The translations under genes were made by a program, and so were the position numbers. This document shows positions 9,546-19,713 of a DNA stretch of 64,000 nt, piece by piece (position 1 is the stretch's first letter; the number at the start of each line of letters is the position of its first letter). The DNA comes from Arenicellales bacterium (GTDB lineage: Bacteria > Pseudomonadota > Gammaproteobacteria > Arenicellales > JAJDZL01), in assembly GCA_958295885.1 (NCBI GenBank), contig OY282380.1:3348001-3412000 (forward strand). Reading direction: 5' to 3'. The notes under the pieces were generated by a model. It did no database searches. It was not told the origin of the DNA and saw nothing but the letters and a program-made list of their open reading frames with translations.

Positions 9546-10567
9546 AATTGAAATATCTCATTCCAGCTGGAATCACAGCTGCTTGCGTGATCGTTTTTGT
9601 CATTGTCGCTGCCATCGAGCGGGAGTCGCAGACACAGATTGAGTCTGACGAATTATTCTTCCCGGATTTACTTGATCAAGTAAACGAAATTGGTCAAATC
9701 AGGATTCAAAATGCACAGAGAGAGATAATCGTTCGCTTGGTTGATGATGTTTGGAGAGTGCAGCAGCAAAATTCATACTTCGCAGATTTTAAAAAAGTGC
9801 AGAACGCGATTGTCAGCATGAGTCAAGTCCGAAAACTAGAAAAAAAGACGAGCGATGCGGAGCGATTTGCAGAGTTGGGACTGGCGGGTGTTGACGTTGA
9901 AAATTCGCAAACCGTTAGAATTCAATTGATTTCAACGCAATATGAGGTATTGGCTGATCTTTTGCTTGGAAAATCGAGATCTTCAAAGAGCAAACCTCAA
10001 TTGAGTCTGATGTACGTCCGAAGCCCAGCACAGACTCAGGCTTGGCTTACAGAAACTGCGCTTGAAGTACCGATGGATTCCTTGGATTGGATCAATCGAG
10101 AAATTATTGACATCAATGACGATCAAGTTTCTGAAGTTCAGCTCATTCTGCCCAGTCAAACCGATGTTCGCGTATTGCAATCCAATGGAGACGCTCGAAA
10201 GTTCGATCTGGCGGATGTTCCAGAAGGCTTTCAGGTACGACATCAGTTTTTAGTCAATAATATTGGTGGATTATTTAGAAAGTTAATCTTTGAACGTGTT
10301 ATTGAAGTCTCGGACTGGCAGTCGTCATCAGAAATAAGAATGAAAACCTCGGATGGTTTGATCATCACTGCATATATCGGTTCTGACAGCTTAAGTCAGT
10401 ATGCGATGTTTGAAGCCAGAGCTGAAAATGATGCATCACCTGAAATTCTGAAAGAAGTTCAACGGTTGAACCGAAATTGGGACGGATGGGCATTTCAACT
10501 GTCACAGGTAAGAATAAATACGGCAAAATCGGCAATTGAAGAATTGATTGAACCCCAAGTGAATTAA
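9536..10567 (+). CDS. DUF4340 domain-containing membrane-anchored protein
   Basis: A 343-residue protein with a single N-terminal membrane anchor (residues about 4-25) and the rest predicted outside the cytoplasm. The repeated pattern of a strand-rich unit reading out residue effects (IRIQNAQREIIVRLVDDVWRV near residue 52) and the position after a GldG-like gene fit DUF4340. An alternative ATG lies two codons downstream at 9542. It closes the GldF/GldG/DUF4340 operon. Function is not known; by context it is an accessory part of the ABC-type complex. Confidence 0.82.
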   Translation: MPMKLKYLIPAGITAACVIVFVIVAAIERESQTQIESDELFFPDLLDQVNEIGQIRIQNAQREIIVRLVDDVWRVQQQNSYFADFKKVQNAIVSMSQVRKLEKKTSDAERFAELGLAGVDVENSQTVRIQLISTQYEVLADLLLGKSRSSKSKPQLSLMYVRSPAQTQAWLTETALEVPMDSLDWINREIIDINDDQVSEVQLILPSQTDVRVLQSNGDARKFDLADVPEGFQVRHQFLVNNIGGLFRKLIFERVIEVSDWQSSSEIRMKTSDGLIITAYIGSDSLSQYAMFEARAENDASPEILKEVQRLNRNWDGWAFQLSQVRINTAKSAIEELIEPQVN

Positions 10568-10601
10568 TTGAATTAGCGAATCGAGCGATGAGGAGAGAAG
10601 A

Positions 10602-12278
10602 ATGGACCGACTGAACAGAATAAGTTCGCGATTAACGCAGTCAAAAGCGCAGGGCGCTTCACAGGCAATGCTCTATGGAACCGGAATGACGCGCGCGGAC
10701 ATGGACAAAGCTCAGGTTGGCATTGCCAGCAACTGGTGGGAAGGCAATACCTGCAATATGCATCTCAATGATTTGGCAGCACTCTCGAAAGAAGGTGTTG
10801 AATCAGCGGGATTGCTTGGCATGCGATTTAACACGATCGGGGTCAGTGATGGAATTTCCATGGGAACCGAAGGGATGAGCTATTCCTTGCAGTCGCGTGA
10901 TCTGATTGCTGATTCGATTGAAACCGTAGTCGCAGGTCAGTGGTACGATGCGTTGATCACGATTCCGGGCTGTGACAAAAATATGCCTGGATGCCTGATG
11001 GCAATGGGACGCTTGAATCGGCCGTCACTGATGATCTATGGCGGCACCATTCGAGCAGGCACCGTTGGCACGCAGAAAGTGGATATCGTATCAGCATTTC
11101 AGAGTTATGGTGAGTACATTGCCGGGAGGATTGACGAGAAAGAAAGAATGGACATCGTTCGCAAGGCGTGTCCGGGAGCCGGTGCTTGTGGAGGAATGTA
11201 CACAGCAAACACGATGGCCAGTGCGATTGAAGCGCTGGGAATGTCGCTTCCCTTCAGTTCTTCAACACCTGCGAACCATGAAGACAAAGCAAATGAGTGC
11301 CGGCTTGCTGGCGCGGCGGTGTTGAATCTATTGGAACAGAATATTTTGCCCAAAGACATCATGACGCGGGAGGCGTTCGAAAATGCGATGGTGATCGTGA
11401 GCGCTCTGGGCGGTTCGACAAACGCGGTTCTGCATTTGATTGCAATGGCTAGAGCGGTCGACGTTGACCTGACAATCGACGAATTTCAGGCAGTCAGCGA
11501 CCGCATTCCGTTTCTAGCGGATTTAAAGCCGAGTGGAAAGTATGTAATGGAAGACTTGTTCAACGTAGGTGGAATCCCTGCCGTAATGAAATTTCTATTG
11601 AGGGAAGGGTTATTGGATGGATCTTGCCTGACGGTTACAGGTCAGACAGTCGCGGAAAATTTAGAGAGTGTAGCGAATTTGGAGTCGGGGCAGGACATCA
11701 TCTACTCATTGGACAATCCAATCAAGCCAACGGGTCATATTCAAATACTGAAAGGCAATCTTGCTCCGGAAGGTTCGGTTGCGAAAATTACAGGCAAGGA
11801 AGGTGAGATTTTCTCTGGGCCGGCGCGTGTATTTGACGGTGAAGAAAAAATGCTGGCTGCATTGGAACAAGGCAGCATTCAAAAGGGCGACGTGATTGTG
11901 ATTCGCTATGAAGGACCGACCGGCGGTCCTGGCATGCCCGAAATGCTGACTCCAACTTCTGCTGTCGTAGGTGCAGGATTGGGTTCCGATGTCGCTTTGA
12001 TAACGGACGGCCGATTTTCCGGAGGGTCACATGGATTTATCGTTGGACACATTGTGCCTGAAGCCCAAAAGGGCGGGGCGATTGCACTGTTGGAAGATGG
12101 AGATCCGATTACAATTGATGCGGTGTCCAACACGATCGATGTTCATCTAAGTGATGACGAACTCAGTCAGCGAAAGTCCAATTGGGTAATGCCTGAATAC
12201 AAGGCGAAGCGAGGGACTTTGTACCGCTATATCAAGACTGTCAAGACTGCAAGTCAAGGTTGTGTCACCGACGAATGA
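10602..12278 (+). CDS. ilvD: Dihydroxy-acid dehydratase
   Basis: Dehydrates 2,3-dihydroxy-isovalerate and 2,3-dihydroxy-3-methylvalerate, the third common step of valine and isoleucine synthesis. The 558 residues match the IlvD/Edd family. Cluster and metal ligands are seen in [15 protein letters not shown] (around residue 124) and [20 protein letters not shown] (around 190), with [15 protein letters not shown] towards the C-terminus. A clear AGGAGA ribosome site precedes the ATG. The gene follows DUF4340 by 34 bases and could be read from the same transcript, although function gives no reason for it. Confidence 0.95.
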   Translation: MDRLNRISSRLTQSKAQGASQAMLYGTGMTRADMDKAQVGIASNWWEGNTCNMHLNDLAALSKEGVESAGLLGMRFNTIGVSDGISMGTEGMSYSLQSRDLIADSIETVVAGQWYDALITIPGCDKNMPGCLMAMGRLNRPSLMIYGGTIRAGTVGTQKVDIVSAFQSYGEYIAGRIDEKERMDIVRKACPGAGACGGMYTANTMASAIEALGMSLPFSSSTPANHEDKANECRLAGAAVLNLLEQNILPKDIMTREAFENAMVIVSALGGSTNAVLHLIAMARAVDVDLTIDEFQAVSDRIPFLADLKPSGKYVMEDLFNVGGIPAVMKFLLREGLLDGSCLTVTGQTVAENLESVANLESGQDIIYSLDNPIKPTGHIQILKGNLAPEGSVAKITGKEGEIFSGPARVFDGEEKMLAALEQGSIQKGDVIVIRYEGPTGGPGMPEMLTPTSAVVGAGLGSDVALITDGRFSGGSHGFIVGHIVPEAQKGGAIALLEDGDPITIDAVSNTIDVHLSDDELSQRKSNWVMPEYKAKRGTLYRYIKTVKTASQGCVTDE

Positions 12279-12647
12279 TAGTCGGTCAAAATCCAATTCT
12301 TAGGTATGCCGCTCGCTAATTAGGCGAATCCGGGGCGTGGATGTCGGTGAACGGAGCAATGTGCGATTGAGTGCAAGCATGCGATAGAGAGCGATTTCTG
12401 ACGATTTCGCAATTGATGATTTGGGTCGATCTACGTGCTTCAAGGACTATTATTTCACTCCTAATCAATCCGTAGAAATAGTTCAAATTTCGAAATAAGC
12501 CGAAACAGTCCACAGCTAGCAGCATTTCTGTAGAGCAGCCTTGGCCACACCAACGCCATGGACCGAACGCAATCAGCTGCGGTTTTCACGGCTGTTGACT
12601 TGCCGATTGCGCCATGTCTCACCCCGCATTTCCATGTCTCGCTGGAT
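12279..12647. other. Intergenic region, no gene recognised
   Basis: The 369 bases between convergent ilvD and the DUF3500 gene contain only short overlapping frames with no recognisable product. No hairpin followed by a T-run was found for either gene. Confidence 0.5.
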
Positions 12648-13751
12648 TCATTCGGCCTTGATCCACGCAGCACCGTAGTCGTTATCGAGCTCACGATAGA
12701 TGCTGTGAGCGTGGTCTACGGTGTCTTCGCCGTTTCGAACCGCGTACTCGACCACCATGGACGGACTGGTCACGCGGTAATACGCGGCACCCAAGACACC
12801 TTCCCGCCCCCACCATCCAAAATATGTGTTCTCGATCTCGGCCACCACGGATTTCATTTTCTCGGCATGGTCGTGATTGTTCATGATACCCAAGCGGGCA
12901 TCGATCACATCCAGGAGCAGTGTTTTCTGCTTAGCCGTAAGTTCGCTTCCCCTGATGCCCTCCGGCGCAGCCGATGCACCGTACTTTCCCGGCCCCAGCA
13001 AGAGGTCAATGGGCCGCTCTGCACGAACGACTTGTCTCTTCTGTTCGTCCGTAAGGCTATCCATGAACGCCTGCGCTGCCGCAGTTTCCCTCTGCACAAT
13101 GAAGATGTCGTCACCGTCAAGGCGCAAGTGCAGCGGCTGCCCGCCTGTAAGCATCGGTGAGAAGGAAGCATGCGGTCCAAATACTGTAACGTTGATCGCG
13201 AGATGGTGTCCGCCGAACTGGAACATCCAAGGCTCCGTAGTTGACGGTTCACCGAGAAATGCAGCGTAAAAGTACTCACTGCCGTATTTCGTGTTATCGA
13301 ACAGGCCATTCGGGATCAGCAGGTCTTCCGCAGCCAATTGATAAGTGATGTATTTCACACCATACTCACTCAGGAGTTCTCCGAGGAGCTTGTCGAGTTT
13401 CGCCCGCTGTGATTCAGAGAGGACGCCGAGCTTTACTCCACCGCGCGGAACCATGCCCTCAGGCAAGTTGGACCAGTTCGAGCGCTGTGTGTTATCGGTG
13501 AACCGGTATGTCGCTGCTTGTCTTTGATTGTTGCCCAGTGAATCCAGAAAGAGCTTTGCAGCCGCTACGATGGCCGCGGTCTTCTTGTCTGTGGCAGGCA
13601 CGTCGTAAGTTTGCTTGAAATTGATCTCTACTGGTGAGGGATCAACTCCAAAAAAGACCCTAGCCCCGATATCGGGGCGAAAGTTCAGGAAGAAGAAAAC
13701 TGCGGCAGCGATAATGACTGCACCGAGAAGGTAAATCAACACACGTTTCAT
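12648..13751 (-). CDS. DUF3500 domain-containing exported protein
   Basis: A 367-residue protein beginning with one hydrophobic segment (residues about 4-25) that is a signal anchor or uncleaved signal peptide. The rest fits the DUF3500 family: a helical AAxLFLDSLGxxQR region near residue 64, RFTDNTQRSNWSNLPEG near 82, GGHHLAINV near 200, and QKxxLLDVIDARLGxMNN near 280. Members are exported proteins of unknown function, often in marine bacteria and planctomycetes. GC appears higher than in ilvD, which together with the adjoining IS relic could mean transfer; this is an impression, not a calculation. Confidence 0.82.
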   Translation of the reverse strand: MKRVLIYLLGAVIIAAAVFFFLNFRPDIGARVFFGVDPSPVEINFKQTYDVPATDKKTAAIVAAAKLFLDSLGNNQRQAATYRFTDNTQRSNWSNLPEGMVPRGGVKLGVLSESQRAKLDKLLGELLSEYGVKYITYQLAAEDLLIPNGLFDNTKYGSEYFYAAFLGEPSTTEPWMFQFGGHHLAINVTVFGPHASFSPMLTGGQPLHLRLDGDDIFIVQRETAAAQAFMDSLTDEQKRQVVRAERPIDLLLGPGKYGASAAPEGIRGSELTAKQKTLLLDVIDARLGIMNNHDHAEKMKSVVAEIENTYFGWWGREGVLGAAYYRVTSPSMVVEYAVRNGEDTVDHAHSIYRELDNDYGAAWIKAE

Positions 13752-14275
13752 GGATCCCGCCTTGTATATTCATTCCGTTTATTTTCGGAGGAGCTTGTTT
13801 GTGCCTTCGGTCGCGACGTGGATGTTTGGCTGCATGGTCTGTAACGCATCGCGACCGCCACCCGACCGGCGGCTTCACTCAGCGTCGCATAGCAAAAACA
13901 AACATAGCGGTTCGCCGTGGCGAACCGCCGGTATCCGAGCAGATATCTAGCGACATGCATGCTTTCGACGTTCATGACCGCGGGCGAGGTGTGCGAGCGG
14001 CGCAGGTCATGAAGCAGCGCATCCGCCGCGATTTCGGCCGCGTTGCGTGCCTTGATTCAGAATTTCCACAGGTCATCTGAATTCAGCGTCCCGTTTTCCT
14101 TGCCGTTCAGAAATACCCACTCTACGGACGCCGGGGACGTACTCTCATTTGAAACGCATGTAAACACCCATTTAAATTTCCCCAAAAGCACTGCCGAAAA
14201 ATCCCTGCTTTTGGGATGCCGGAGGATCAGTCTGGATTATAGCCCGAAACCTGCTTTTTGGTTTTGGGCGGTCGG
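13752..14275. other. Intergenic region upstream of the DUF3500 gene
   Basis: No gene was recognised in these 524 bases. The main structure is a perfect palindrome at 13907-13928, listed separately. The stretch ends at the left terminus of an IS1380-type relic, so part of it may be older element debris. Confidence 0.45.
13907..13928. repeat. Perfect 10-bp inverted repeat (hairpin)
   Basis: GCGGTTCGCC is followed after two bases by its exact reverse complement GGCGAACCGC. No T-run follows on either strand, so it is more like a REP-type or protein-binding palindrome than an intrinsic terminator. Confidence 0.6.
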
Positions 14276-15923
14276 CCCCTAAATTTGAAATCAGAAACAT
14301 TTTCAGCCAGCAGATTCGAGAATTTAACCGATTTTCCGAATGTTCCGTACGCGGTCCAGCGAGACCAGTCCACGGGGATTATCATTTTGTGGTGATTAGG
14401 TCGGTCCATTGATGTACCGGGCATGAAGTTTCCTTTGACAAGACGCATGAAAGCCTTCCGCGGTGTCGGAATCGATGTCAATTGGACGTGATCTGCGCCG
14501 CACAAGGCGGCGAATTCACGACAGTCGGCAGTTGCGTATGGACCATAAAGCGCTTTGTCGATCGGCTGCCGATGCGCTTGATTGAGTATCAAAGTCCACT
14601 GCCGCCTATGGCAGACGGCCTGCGCAGCCGGCGCATACAGACACCAGTATCGTGATCGCCCGCATGCTTACCCAGCCAGCCGGCAGCGATCGTCGCGGCA
14701 GCGCCAACAGATTGCAGGCTGACGCACACAGCTTGAAATACGCCGCATTGGCGCCAAAGCGTCACATGGCAGAGTGTGTCGGCGAAGTCACTGCGTAATT
14801 CCTTGATACGGTTTACCGAAGCTTCGCCGCGTTGATTTTAATAATGCACTGCCTTATGTTCATCCCAGTTCGTCTGCAAATCTAAATTGACAGCAAACGC
14901 ACGGTACAAATATTTCCCTTTCTGAGTGCTTTCTTCATCTTAATCTACGATCACGATTTGGCAGCCGTTCCGGCTGTGGATCCGGCTCCTTTTCATCCAT
15001 CAGCTGTCGCTGAACGATCAGATGAAACGCTTTCGGAGTGGCGTGCATCACATGCAAGGTGTGAGCCACCTGCTCAGTTTCCGATTCAGTACTATCGCGC
15101 TTGATCAGCGGCCCCAGTCTGACGGCTTGATGGCGGATATCGATTCTTTCAGGAAAAAGGCCATCTTGGCGCGGCTCACATAGCGAATGTCGTTGGCTTC
15201 ACAATAATTGACCACCCCAGCCTGGTAAGTGGCTGCATCGGCTCGCAGATGACGATCGAAACTCCCGCCGGCAACGCCGCCTCACTTTTCTTGATGAACT
15301 CCAGCTTTGCTTTATTCGGCGGCGCATTCCCTTGACGAAAGTCAACCTCTGCCGCCTGCTCAATTTCAGTGAGATGACCTGCCATAGACGTATAGCCTCG
15401 CGAGCCTTTGCAGTTGAATCTGGTTTCTTTGTTGTTGCATTCGATCACCGTCGCATCAACGTCCAGCGTGACCCGATTGCATTGGTGCAAACCCGCTGAC
15501 AGCCTGCACTTGTTGATCACGACTAGGGCCTGTTTTGACTGTCTGGTGTTGCCGATTCGGCGTAGCCAGTTGCCCAGAGTCTTAGCATCTGACACCTTCT
15601 CGAAACCCAACAGTTTCATCAGCATGAAGGCGCTGAAGAGAATATTTGTCCGTCAGCCGAGGTAACTGCCCGGAACGGTCATGAAACGATCAACCAATTC
15701 GTTCAATTCCGAGCGTTTGAATCAGTCCGCAAGCGCTGCCAAACCGGCGCGGAAGGTCAAGTTGCGATTGCCGTCAGCAGTTTTGTAGGGTAGAATGTTC
15801 ATAAGACTTGTATTTTGTGGGGTTGTTTCAGTCATCACCCATTGTGTGATCCTGAAGATTGTGTTTAAGACGTTTATCGTACGAGGCTTTTTTCTAAATT
15901 GTCATTCCAAATTTCGGATTAGG
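14276..15923 (-). mobile_element. Decayed IS1380-family element (copy 1)
   Basis: Transposase remains run on the minus strand. The frame at 15176-15625 reads VTLDVDATVIE, GYTSMAGHLTE and DFRQGNAPPNKAKLEFI, the catalytic core of IS1380 transposases, but the rest is split by stops and frameshifts. Imperfect terminal repeats are recognisable by comparison with the two other copies in the window: AAATTTGAAATCAG at about 14280 and ATTTCGGATTAG at about 15911. The distal half (14310-14880) is also found, diverged, at 31500-32085. No clear target duplication was identified. Confidence 0.75.
15176..15625 (-). pseudogene. IS1380-family transposase fragment
   Basis: A 149-codon open stretch carries the first catalytic aspartate region (VTLDVDATVIE) and the following conserved block of IS1380 transposases. 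An intact enzyme has more than 400 residues, so N- and C-terminal parts are lost to frameshifts and stops. The element cannot mobilise itself. Confidence 0.75.
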
Positions 15924-16124
15924 ATCATACGGTAATCTTGTTCAAGGCTGCTGCGCTGGGACTCGGCACAATGGCTGCGAATCGTGGAGGACGGCCGTGG
16001 GAATGGCTGAACATTGACCGGAAGTCGTACAGGAGGCTGCGATAAAACTGAGCTTTTTTAGGAAGCGAAACTGCCGAAGCTGTGGAGGTTTTCTCATCCA
16101 GTGACGAATGAACAGGATTAGGTT

Positions 16125-16481
16125 ATGAACAAATTCGCATATGACACGTTAGGAACTTCAAGGGAACTCGAAGCTGCTGGTATGGAGCGTCGTCAAGCAG
16201 AAGCGGTAGCGATCGCGATTGCCCAGCAGCAGGGCGATCTTGCAACCAAATCCGACCTCAAGTTGTTGAGAGTCGAAATCAAGTCCGACATCGGCAAAGT
16301 CGAGTCCAGAATCAGCAAAGTCGAGTCCAGAATCAGCAACATCGAGTCCAGAATCAGCAAAGTTGAGTCCGACATCACTGAGATCAGATCGGACATGAAG
16401 GCGCAGTTCAGATGGGTGATTTCTATGCAGGTCGTCGTAATTTTGGCGGTCTTTGCACACGCCTTCGCGAACGGCTCGTAA
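16125..16481 (+). CDS. DUF1640 (CCDC90-like) coiled-coil membrane protein
   Basis: A 118-residue protein. The N-terminus (YDTLGTSRELEAAGMERRQAEAVA) is typical of the DUF1640/CCDC90 family. The middle is a coiled coil built from near-identical seven-residue units of the type KVESRIS, encoded by a 21-bp tandem repeat. A single membrane segment (about residues 95-115) closes the protein, so it is likely a tail-anchored coiled coil. Mitochondrial relatives (MCUR1/CCDC90B) are membrane scaffolds; the bacterial role is unknown. It lies next to IS debris in a gene-poor stretch. Confidence 0.8.
   Translation: MNKFAYDTLGTSRELEAAGMERRQAEAVAIAIAQQQGDLATKSDLKLLRVEIKSDIGKVESRISKVESRISNIESRISKVESDITEIRSDMKAQFRWVISMQVVVILAVFAHAFANGS
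16296..16379 (+). repeat. 21-bp in-frame tandem repeat (four units) in the DUF1640 gene
   Basis: The unit AAAGTCGAGTCCAGAATCAG plus C occurs at 16296-16316 and 16317-16337 exactly, with variants at 16338-16358 and 16359-16379. Each unit encodes one coiled-coil heptad, so unit gain or loss changes coil length without shifting the frame. Confidence 0.9.
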
Positions 16482-17231
16482 GTAATTCCACCGAAAAAAG
16501 CGGCAGACATCCGGCTCAAGCTGCACCTGACGTTCTAGCCCGCTTTCGTGATCACGACATAGGGCACATGATTTGCGGAATCCAGTCATTCGGGCTTGTC
16601 AAATAGATCGGGGTGATAAGTCCCTGAATGAAGTCGCGTCGTTTCAAACTTTTTCGGCAGCTGCGAGTTTCGAGATTCTGCTGATTCTAAGGCGAACGCG
16701 GCAGCTTCAGGATTGATCAATAAGGTCGCCTCATCGGCCAGGCTTGCGGGAGTTGAAAAAAAGAGTGCTTGAAAGCTCATTGACTGAACCAACGAAAGGC
16801 GGCTCACTTTCTATTCCTGTTTTGTGAAATAGCACAGCCGCGGCTGATTCTTAAGCCTGTCAGCAGGATTTCTCGGGTTTGAACTGCTCTGGTACCAATT
16901 TGTCGCCGCTGCTTGAAACTCCTTGATCCTGCACCGCGCTTGATCTCGCAAACGTCCACAGGAGTAATTTCGCACGTCTGCAGCCGAGAGTCAAGTGCAG
17001 ATCTGGCGCTGCAGCGAAAACCAATACGGCAGTCTCATCCAAATCCAAGCCGTCAGACAATTCCGCACTACTATCGTCGGTGATGAATCCTAGATTCTGT
17101 CATTGGCCAAAAAAACACAATCATGCTTAGCGTAATGCATTACGAACATGTCAGAAATTTCGATCTGCCACCTGCTTGATGAATTTACACAGTTCGAATT
17201 TAACTGACTTCATCCCGCACTTCTGCCCCGT
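16482..17231. other. Gene-poor region before ispG
   Basis: About 750 bases with no recognised product. Short minus-strand frames at 16586-16807 and 16860-17060 lack family features and good ribosome sites. It may contain worn remains of a lost gene downstream of ispG. Confidence 0.45.
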
Positions 17232-18374
17232 TTACTGCCGCTCTAGGATGAGCGCGTCAACTTCCCGTCTTAGACGCGGCAATATCGCGTCATAACGATA
17301 AGCGCCGAGTTTTTCTTCGCCTTTCTTTAAGTTGACGAAATTCGGTCCGCACCAAAGACCGAGATCAGCGTCGTCGGTTTCACCCGGTCCGTTGACTCGG
17401 CAGCCCATGACTGCAATCGTGATGGCTTCTTCTTTGACATCATCTGTAATTTCTTTGACCTGTTTTGCCAGATCAATGAAGGCTTCGTTTTCTACTCTTG
17501 AACAGCTGGGGCAGGAAATGATATTGAGCCGGTTCGGATCAAATCGAACTACGGACCGAACCCGTCCCGACTTGAAGTCTTCAATGATCTGCAGTCCTGC
17601 GTGAACTTCTTCATGTTTTTTAGCTGCAGGCAAAGTAAGAGATACTCGTATCGTATCACCAATTCCTGCTGCAAAGAGCTGTTCGAATGCTATTCGAGTT
17701 TTGATGATTCCATCTGGAGGCATGCCTGCCTCGGTTACGCCGAGATGCAGTGGAACGTCGGGGCGCAGTTCCGCAAATCGTCTGTTGGCTTCGATCACTC
17801 GGTCTGGATGAGAGCTTTTTAACGAAACACAGAACTGATCGAATCCGATTTTATCCATGAGTTCGCAATGTTCAAGAGCGCTTGCCACCATCGGTGATAT
17901 TGCATCCTCTTTTTTAAAAACATTCTTTTTATCGGGATCAACGGACCCTGAGTTCACGCCAACTCTCATTGCACAATCGTGAGCAGCAGCCACATCCACT
18001 AAAAATCCAACTTTATCTTCAACAGATTTTTTCTTTTCGTGATGATAGAGATGTCCCGGATTGTAGCGAATCTTATCAACATAAGGCGCCACGGCTTTCG
18101 CAACGCGATAATTTTCCTGCAGATCTACGCTCAAATTTGCATCACAATGATCTCGGATGTATGGCAGAGCCTCAGCGTCTCGCTTGCTGTCAACGGCGAT
18201 TCGGACAATCCCAGCACCGGCATCGCTCAGCTGAACAGCCTGCTGCGCCGTTGCTTTGGCATCCCGGGTGTGGGTAGTGCACATGCTCTGAACGACTATA
18301 GGATGTTTCGACCCGATCGAAACACTGCCAACGATCATCGTTTTTGTAGGATTTCTTTTGTGTTTCACTTTCAC
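17232..18374 (-). CDS. ispG: 4-hydroxy-3-methylbut-2-enyl diphosphate synthase
   Basis: Converts 2-C-methyl-erythritol 2,4-cyclodiphosphate to HMBPP in the MEP isoprenoid pathway, using a [4Fe-4S] cluster. The 380 residues match bacterial IspG (GcpE). The N-terminal TIM-barrel shows [12 protein letters not shown] and [11 protein letters not shown]. The cluster-binding part shows [10 protein letters not shown] with two cysteines, and [11 protein letters not shown] with the third. The gene stands alone, facing away from birA across a 340-base gap. Confidence 0.95.
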   Translation of the reverse strand: MKVKHKRNPTKTMIVGSVSIGSKHPIVVQSMCTTHTRDAKATAQQAVQLSDAGAGIVRIAVDSKRDAEALPYIRDHCDANLSVDLQENYRVAKAVAPYVDKIRYNPGHLYHHEKKKSVEDKVGFLVDVAAAHDCAMRVGVNSGSVDPDKKNVFKKEDAISPMVASALEHCELMDKIGFDQFCVSLKSSHPDRVIEANRRFAELRPDVPLHLGVTEAGMPPDGIIKTRIAFEQLFAAGIGDTIRVSLTLPAAKKHEEVHAGLQIIEDFKSGRVRSVVRFDPNRLNIISCPSCSRVENEAFIDLAKQVKEITDDVKEEAITIAVMGCRVNGPGETDDADLGLWCGPNFVNLKKGEEKLGAYRYDAILPRLRREVDALILERQ

Positions 18375-18714
18375 CGAACTCGCTCAGGTTGAATCATTGA
18401 CGATGAGTTGAATGCTTCGGGGCAATGCAGCGTTAAAGAAGTTAAACTAATATGAAGAAATTTCATTGTCGAATCAAGAGTAACATCGCGGCCAAGAGCA
18501 TAGAATGGGCTTGTGGGCCTCCTCAAGGCTACATTTTATCCGATTCTCAGACCGAACCGGTCTGAGACGAATGGTTGACTGCCGTAATTTGAACAACGGC
18601 GCAGGACTATACGAAGCATGAACGCGGACATACTTGGTGATAGGAAGTGACGCATGACTGATAATCTTTAGAATTAACGGTAAGACAATTTCGAAAATCA
18701 GAGCAATTCAGATC
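18375..18714. other. Divergent intergenic region between ispG and birA
   Basis: The 340 bases contain no gene. The main structure is the perfect hairpin at 18545-18567. Both neighbouring promoters must lie here, but no strong consensus boxes were seen. Confidence 0.5.
18545..18567. repeat. Perfect 10-bp inverted repeat between ispG and birA
   Basis: TCTCAGACCG and its exact reverse complement CGGTCTGAGA are separated by AAC. There is no T-run on either side, so an operator or an RNA hairpin is more likely than a terminator. Its sequence does not look like the known biotin operator. Confidence 0.55.
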
Positions 18715-19677
18715 ATGTCTGGCGCAAAGATTCTATTCCAATTACAAAATCTTGAACCGGTTTCGATTTCGGAAATCGCAGTGAAATCAGGTCTGCCGTC
18801 AACTGAGGTCTGCACCACGATTGAGCGATTGATTGAGATTGGAGTTCCACTGAAGTGGAACTCCAAGAAGTCTGTCTGTCTTTTGCAGCCGGTTTGTCCT
18901 CTGGACGTGGAGAGGATCGTTAAAAATCTAGAATTAGTAAATTCTGAAATCGCGGGCAATTTTACATTGTTTGACGAAATCGATTCGACCAACGAATATT
19001 TACTGAAGCTGACTGCGTCAAAGTCCATCCATAAGCACATTTGTGTCGCAGAATTCATGTCAAGCGGTCGCGGTCGACAGCGGAGAAAATGGGTGGGCGG
19101 TGCTTACCAGAACATCATTCTGTCGTTTGGATGGAAATTCGAAGGAGGTCTTTCCCAGATGTCCGGGCTGAGTCTGGCAGTGGCTGTAATTGTAAGTGAC
19201 TTTCTGCAACAGGTAGCGGGAGTGAAGTTTCAAGTTAAATGGCCCAATGATATTCTGTATAAAAACAGGAAAATAAGCGGAATATTAATAGAAACGATGG
19301 ACAGACATGCGGTGGTCGGCATTGGGATCAACTGTAATCTGTCAGAAGACGAAATATCGGTCATCGGTACCCCGGTTACAAGTTTGGCTGCGCTTTCGCT
19401 CGATTCACTCGACCGAAATGAACTCATTGTTCGACTGGTCGATTTACTTCACCAGGGACTCAAGACATTTTCTCAACAGAAACTGGATGCGTTTAGGACG
19501 CGTTGGCTGGAACTGCATGCCCATGCAAATAAACGGGTATATACGCGCGGAAACATCTCGATTGAAGGTAAAGCGATTGGAATAGACCAACGCGGGGCGC
19601 TGTTGCTGGAACTTTCGAACGGTGACGTTTATTCAGTCAATTCAGGCGAAATCAGCGTGCGCGAAAAATCTTTCTAA
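18715..19677 (+). CDS. birA: Bifunctional biotin-[acetyl-CoA-carboxylase] ligase / biotin operon repressor
   Basis: Attaches biotin to the carboxyl carrier protein of acetyl-CoA carboxylase via biotinyl-AMP, and probably represses biotin genes. The 320-residue protein has an N-terminal winged helix (about residues 1-65, with ISEIAVKSGLPSTEVCTTIERL) and the ligase domain with SSGRGRQRRKW (the adenylate loop, about 117-127), VKWPNDILYKNRKISGILIE and GIGINCN. A C-terminal SH3-like domain (about 270-320) follows. This domain set is that of BirA with the regulatory wing, not the short BPL type. Confidence 0.94.
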   Translation: MSGAKILFQLQNLEPVSISEIAVKSGLPSTEVCTTIERLIEIGVPLKWNSKKSVCLLQPVCPLDVERIVKNLELVNSEIAGNFTLFDEIDSTNEYLLKLTASKSIHKHICVAEFMSSGRGRQRRKWVGGAYQNIILSFGWKFEGGLSQMSGLSLAVAVIVSDFLQQVAGVKFQVKWPNDILYKNRKISGILIETMDRHAVVGIGINCNLSEDEISVIGTPVTSLAALSLDSLDRNELIVRLVDLLHQGLKTFSQQKLDAFRTRWLELHAHANKRVYTRGNISIEGKAIGIDQRGALLLELSNGDVYSVNSGEISVREKSF

Positions 19678-19713
19678 TCTATTTTCATTTGGAACAATTT
19701 CTTCAGTCAGTTC

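Noticed and set aside
12558..13160. 200-codon frame opposite the DUF3500 gene
   Set aside because: The minus strand gives a coherent DUF3500 protein with a signal anchor; the plus frame has no domain.
14227..14592. 121-codon minus-strand frame as a possible gene
   Set aside because: Most of it lies in IS1380-derived sequence that is repeated, with different frames, at 31500-31760, so it is chance openness in a relic.
15950..16052. Plus-strand text ending GRPWEWLNIDRKSYRRLR considered as a gene end
   Set aside because: The open stretch is only about 35 codons with no start, ribosome site or family; it may be a scrap of a lost gene but cannot be supported.
16296..16379. Tandem 21-bp units considered as a CRISPR array
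   Set aside because: The units abut without spacers and encode a coiled-coil heptad in frame.
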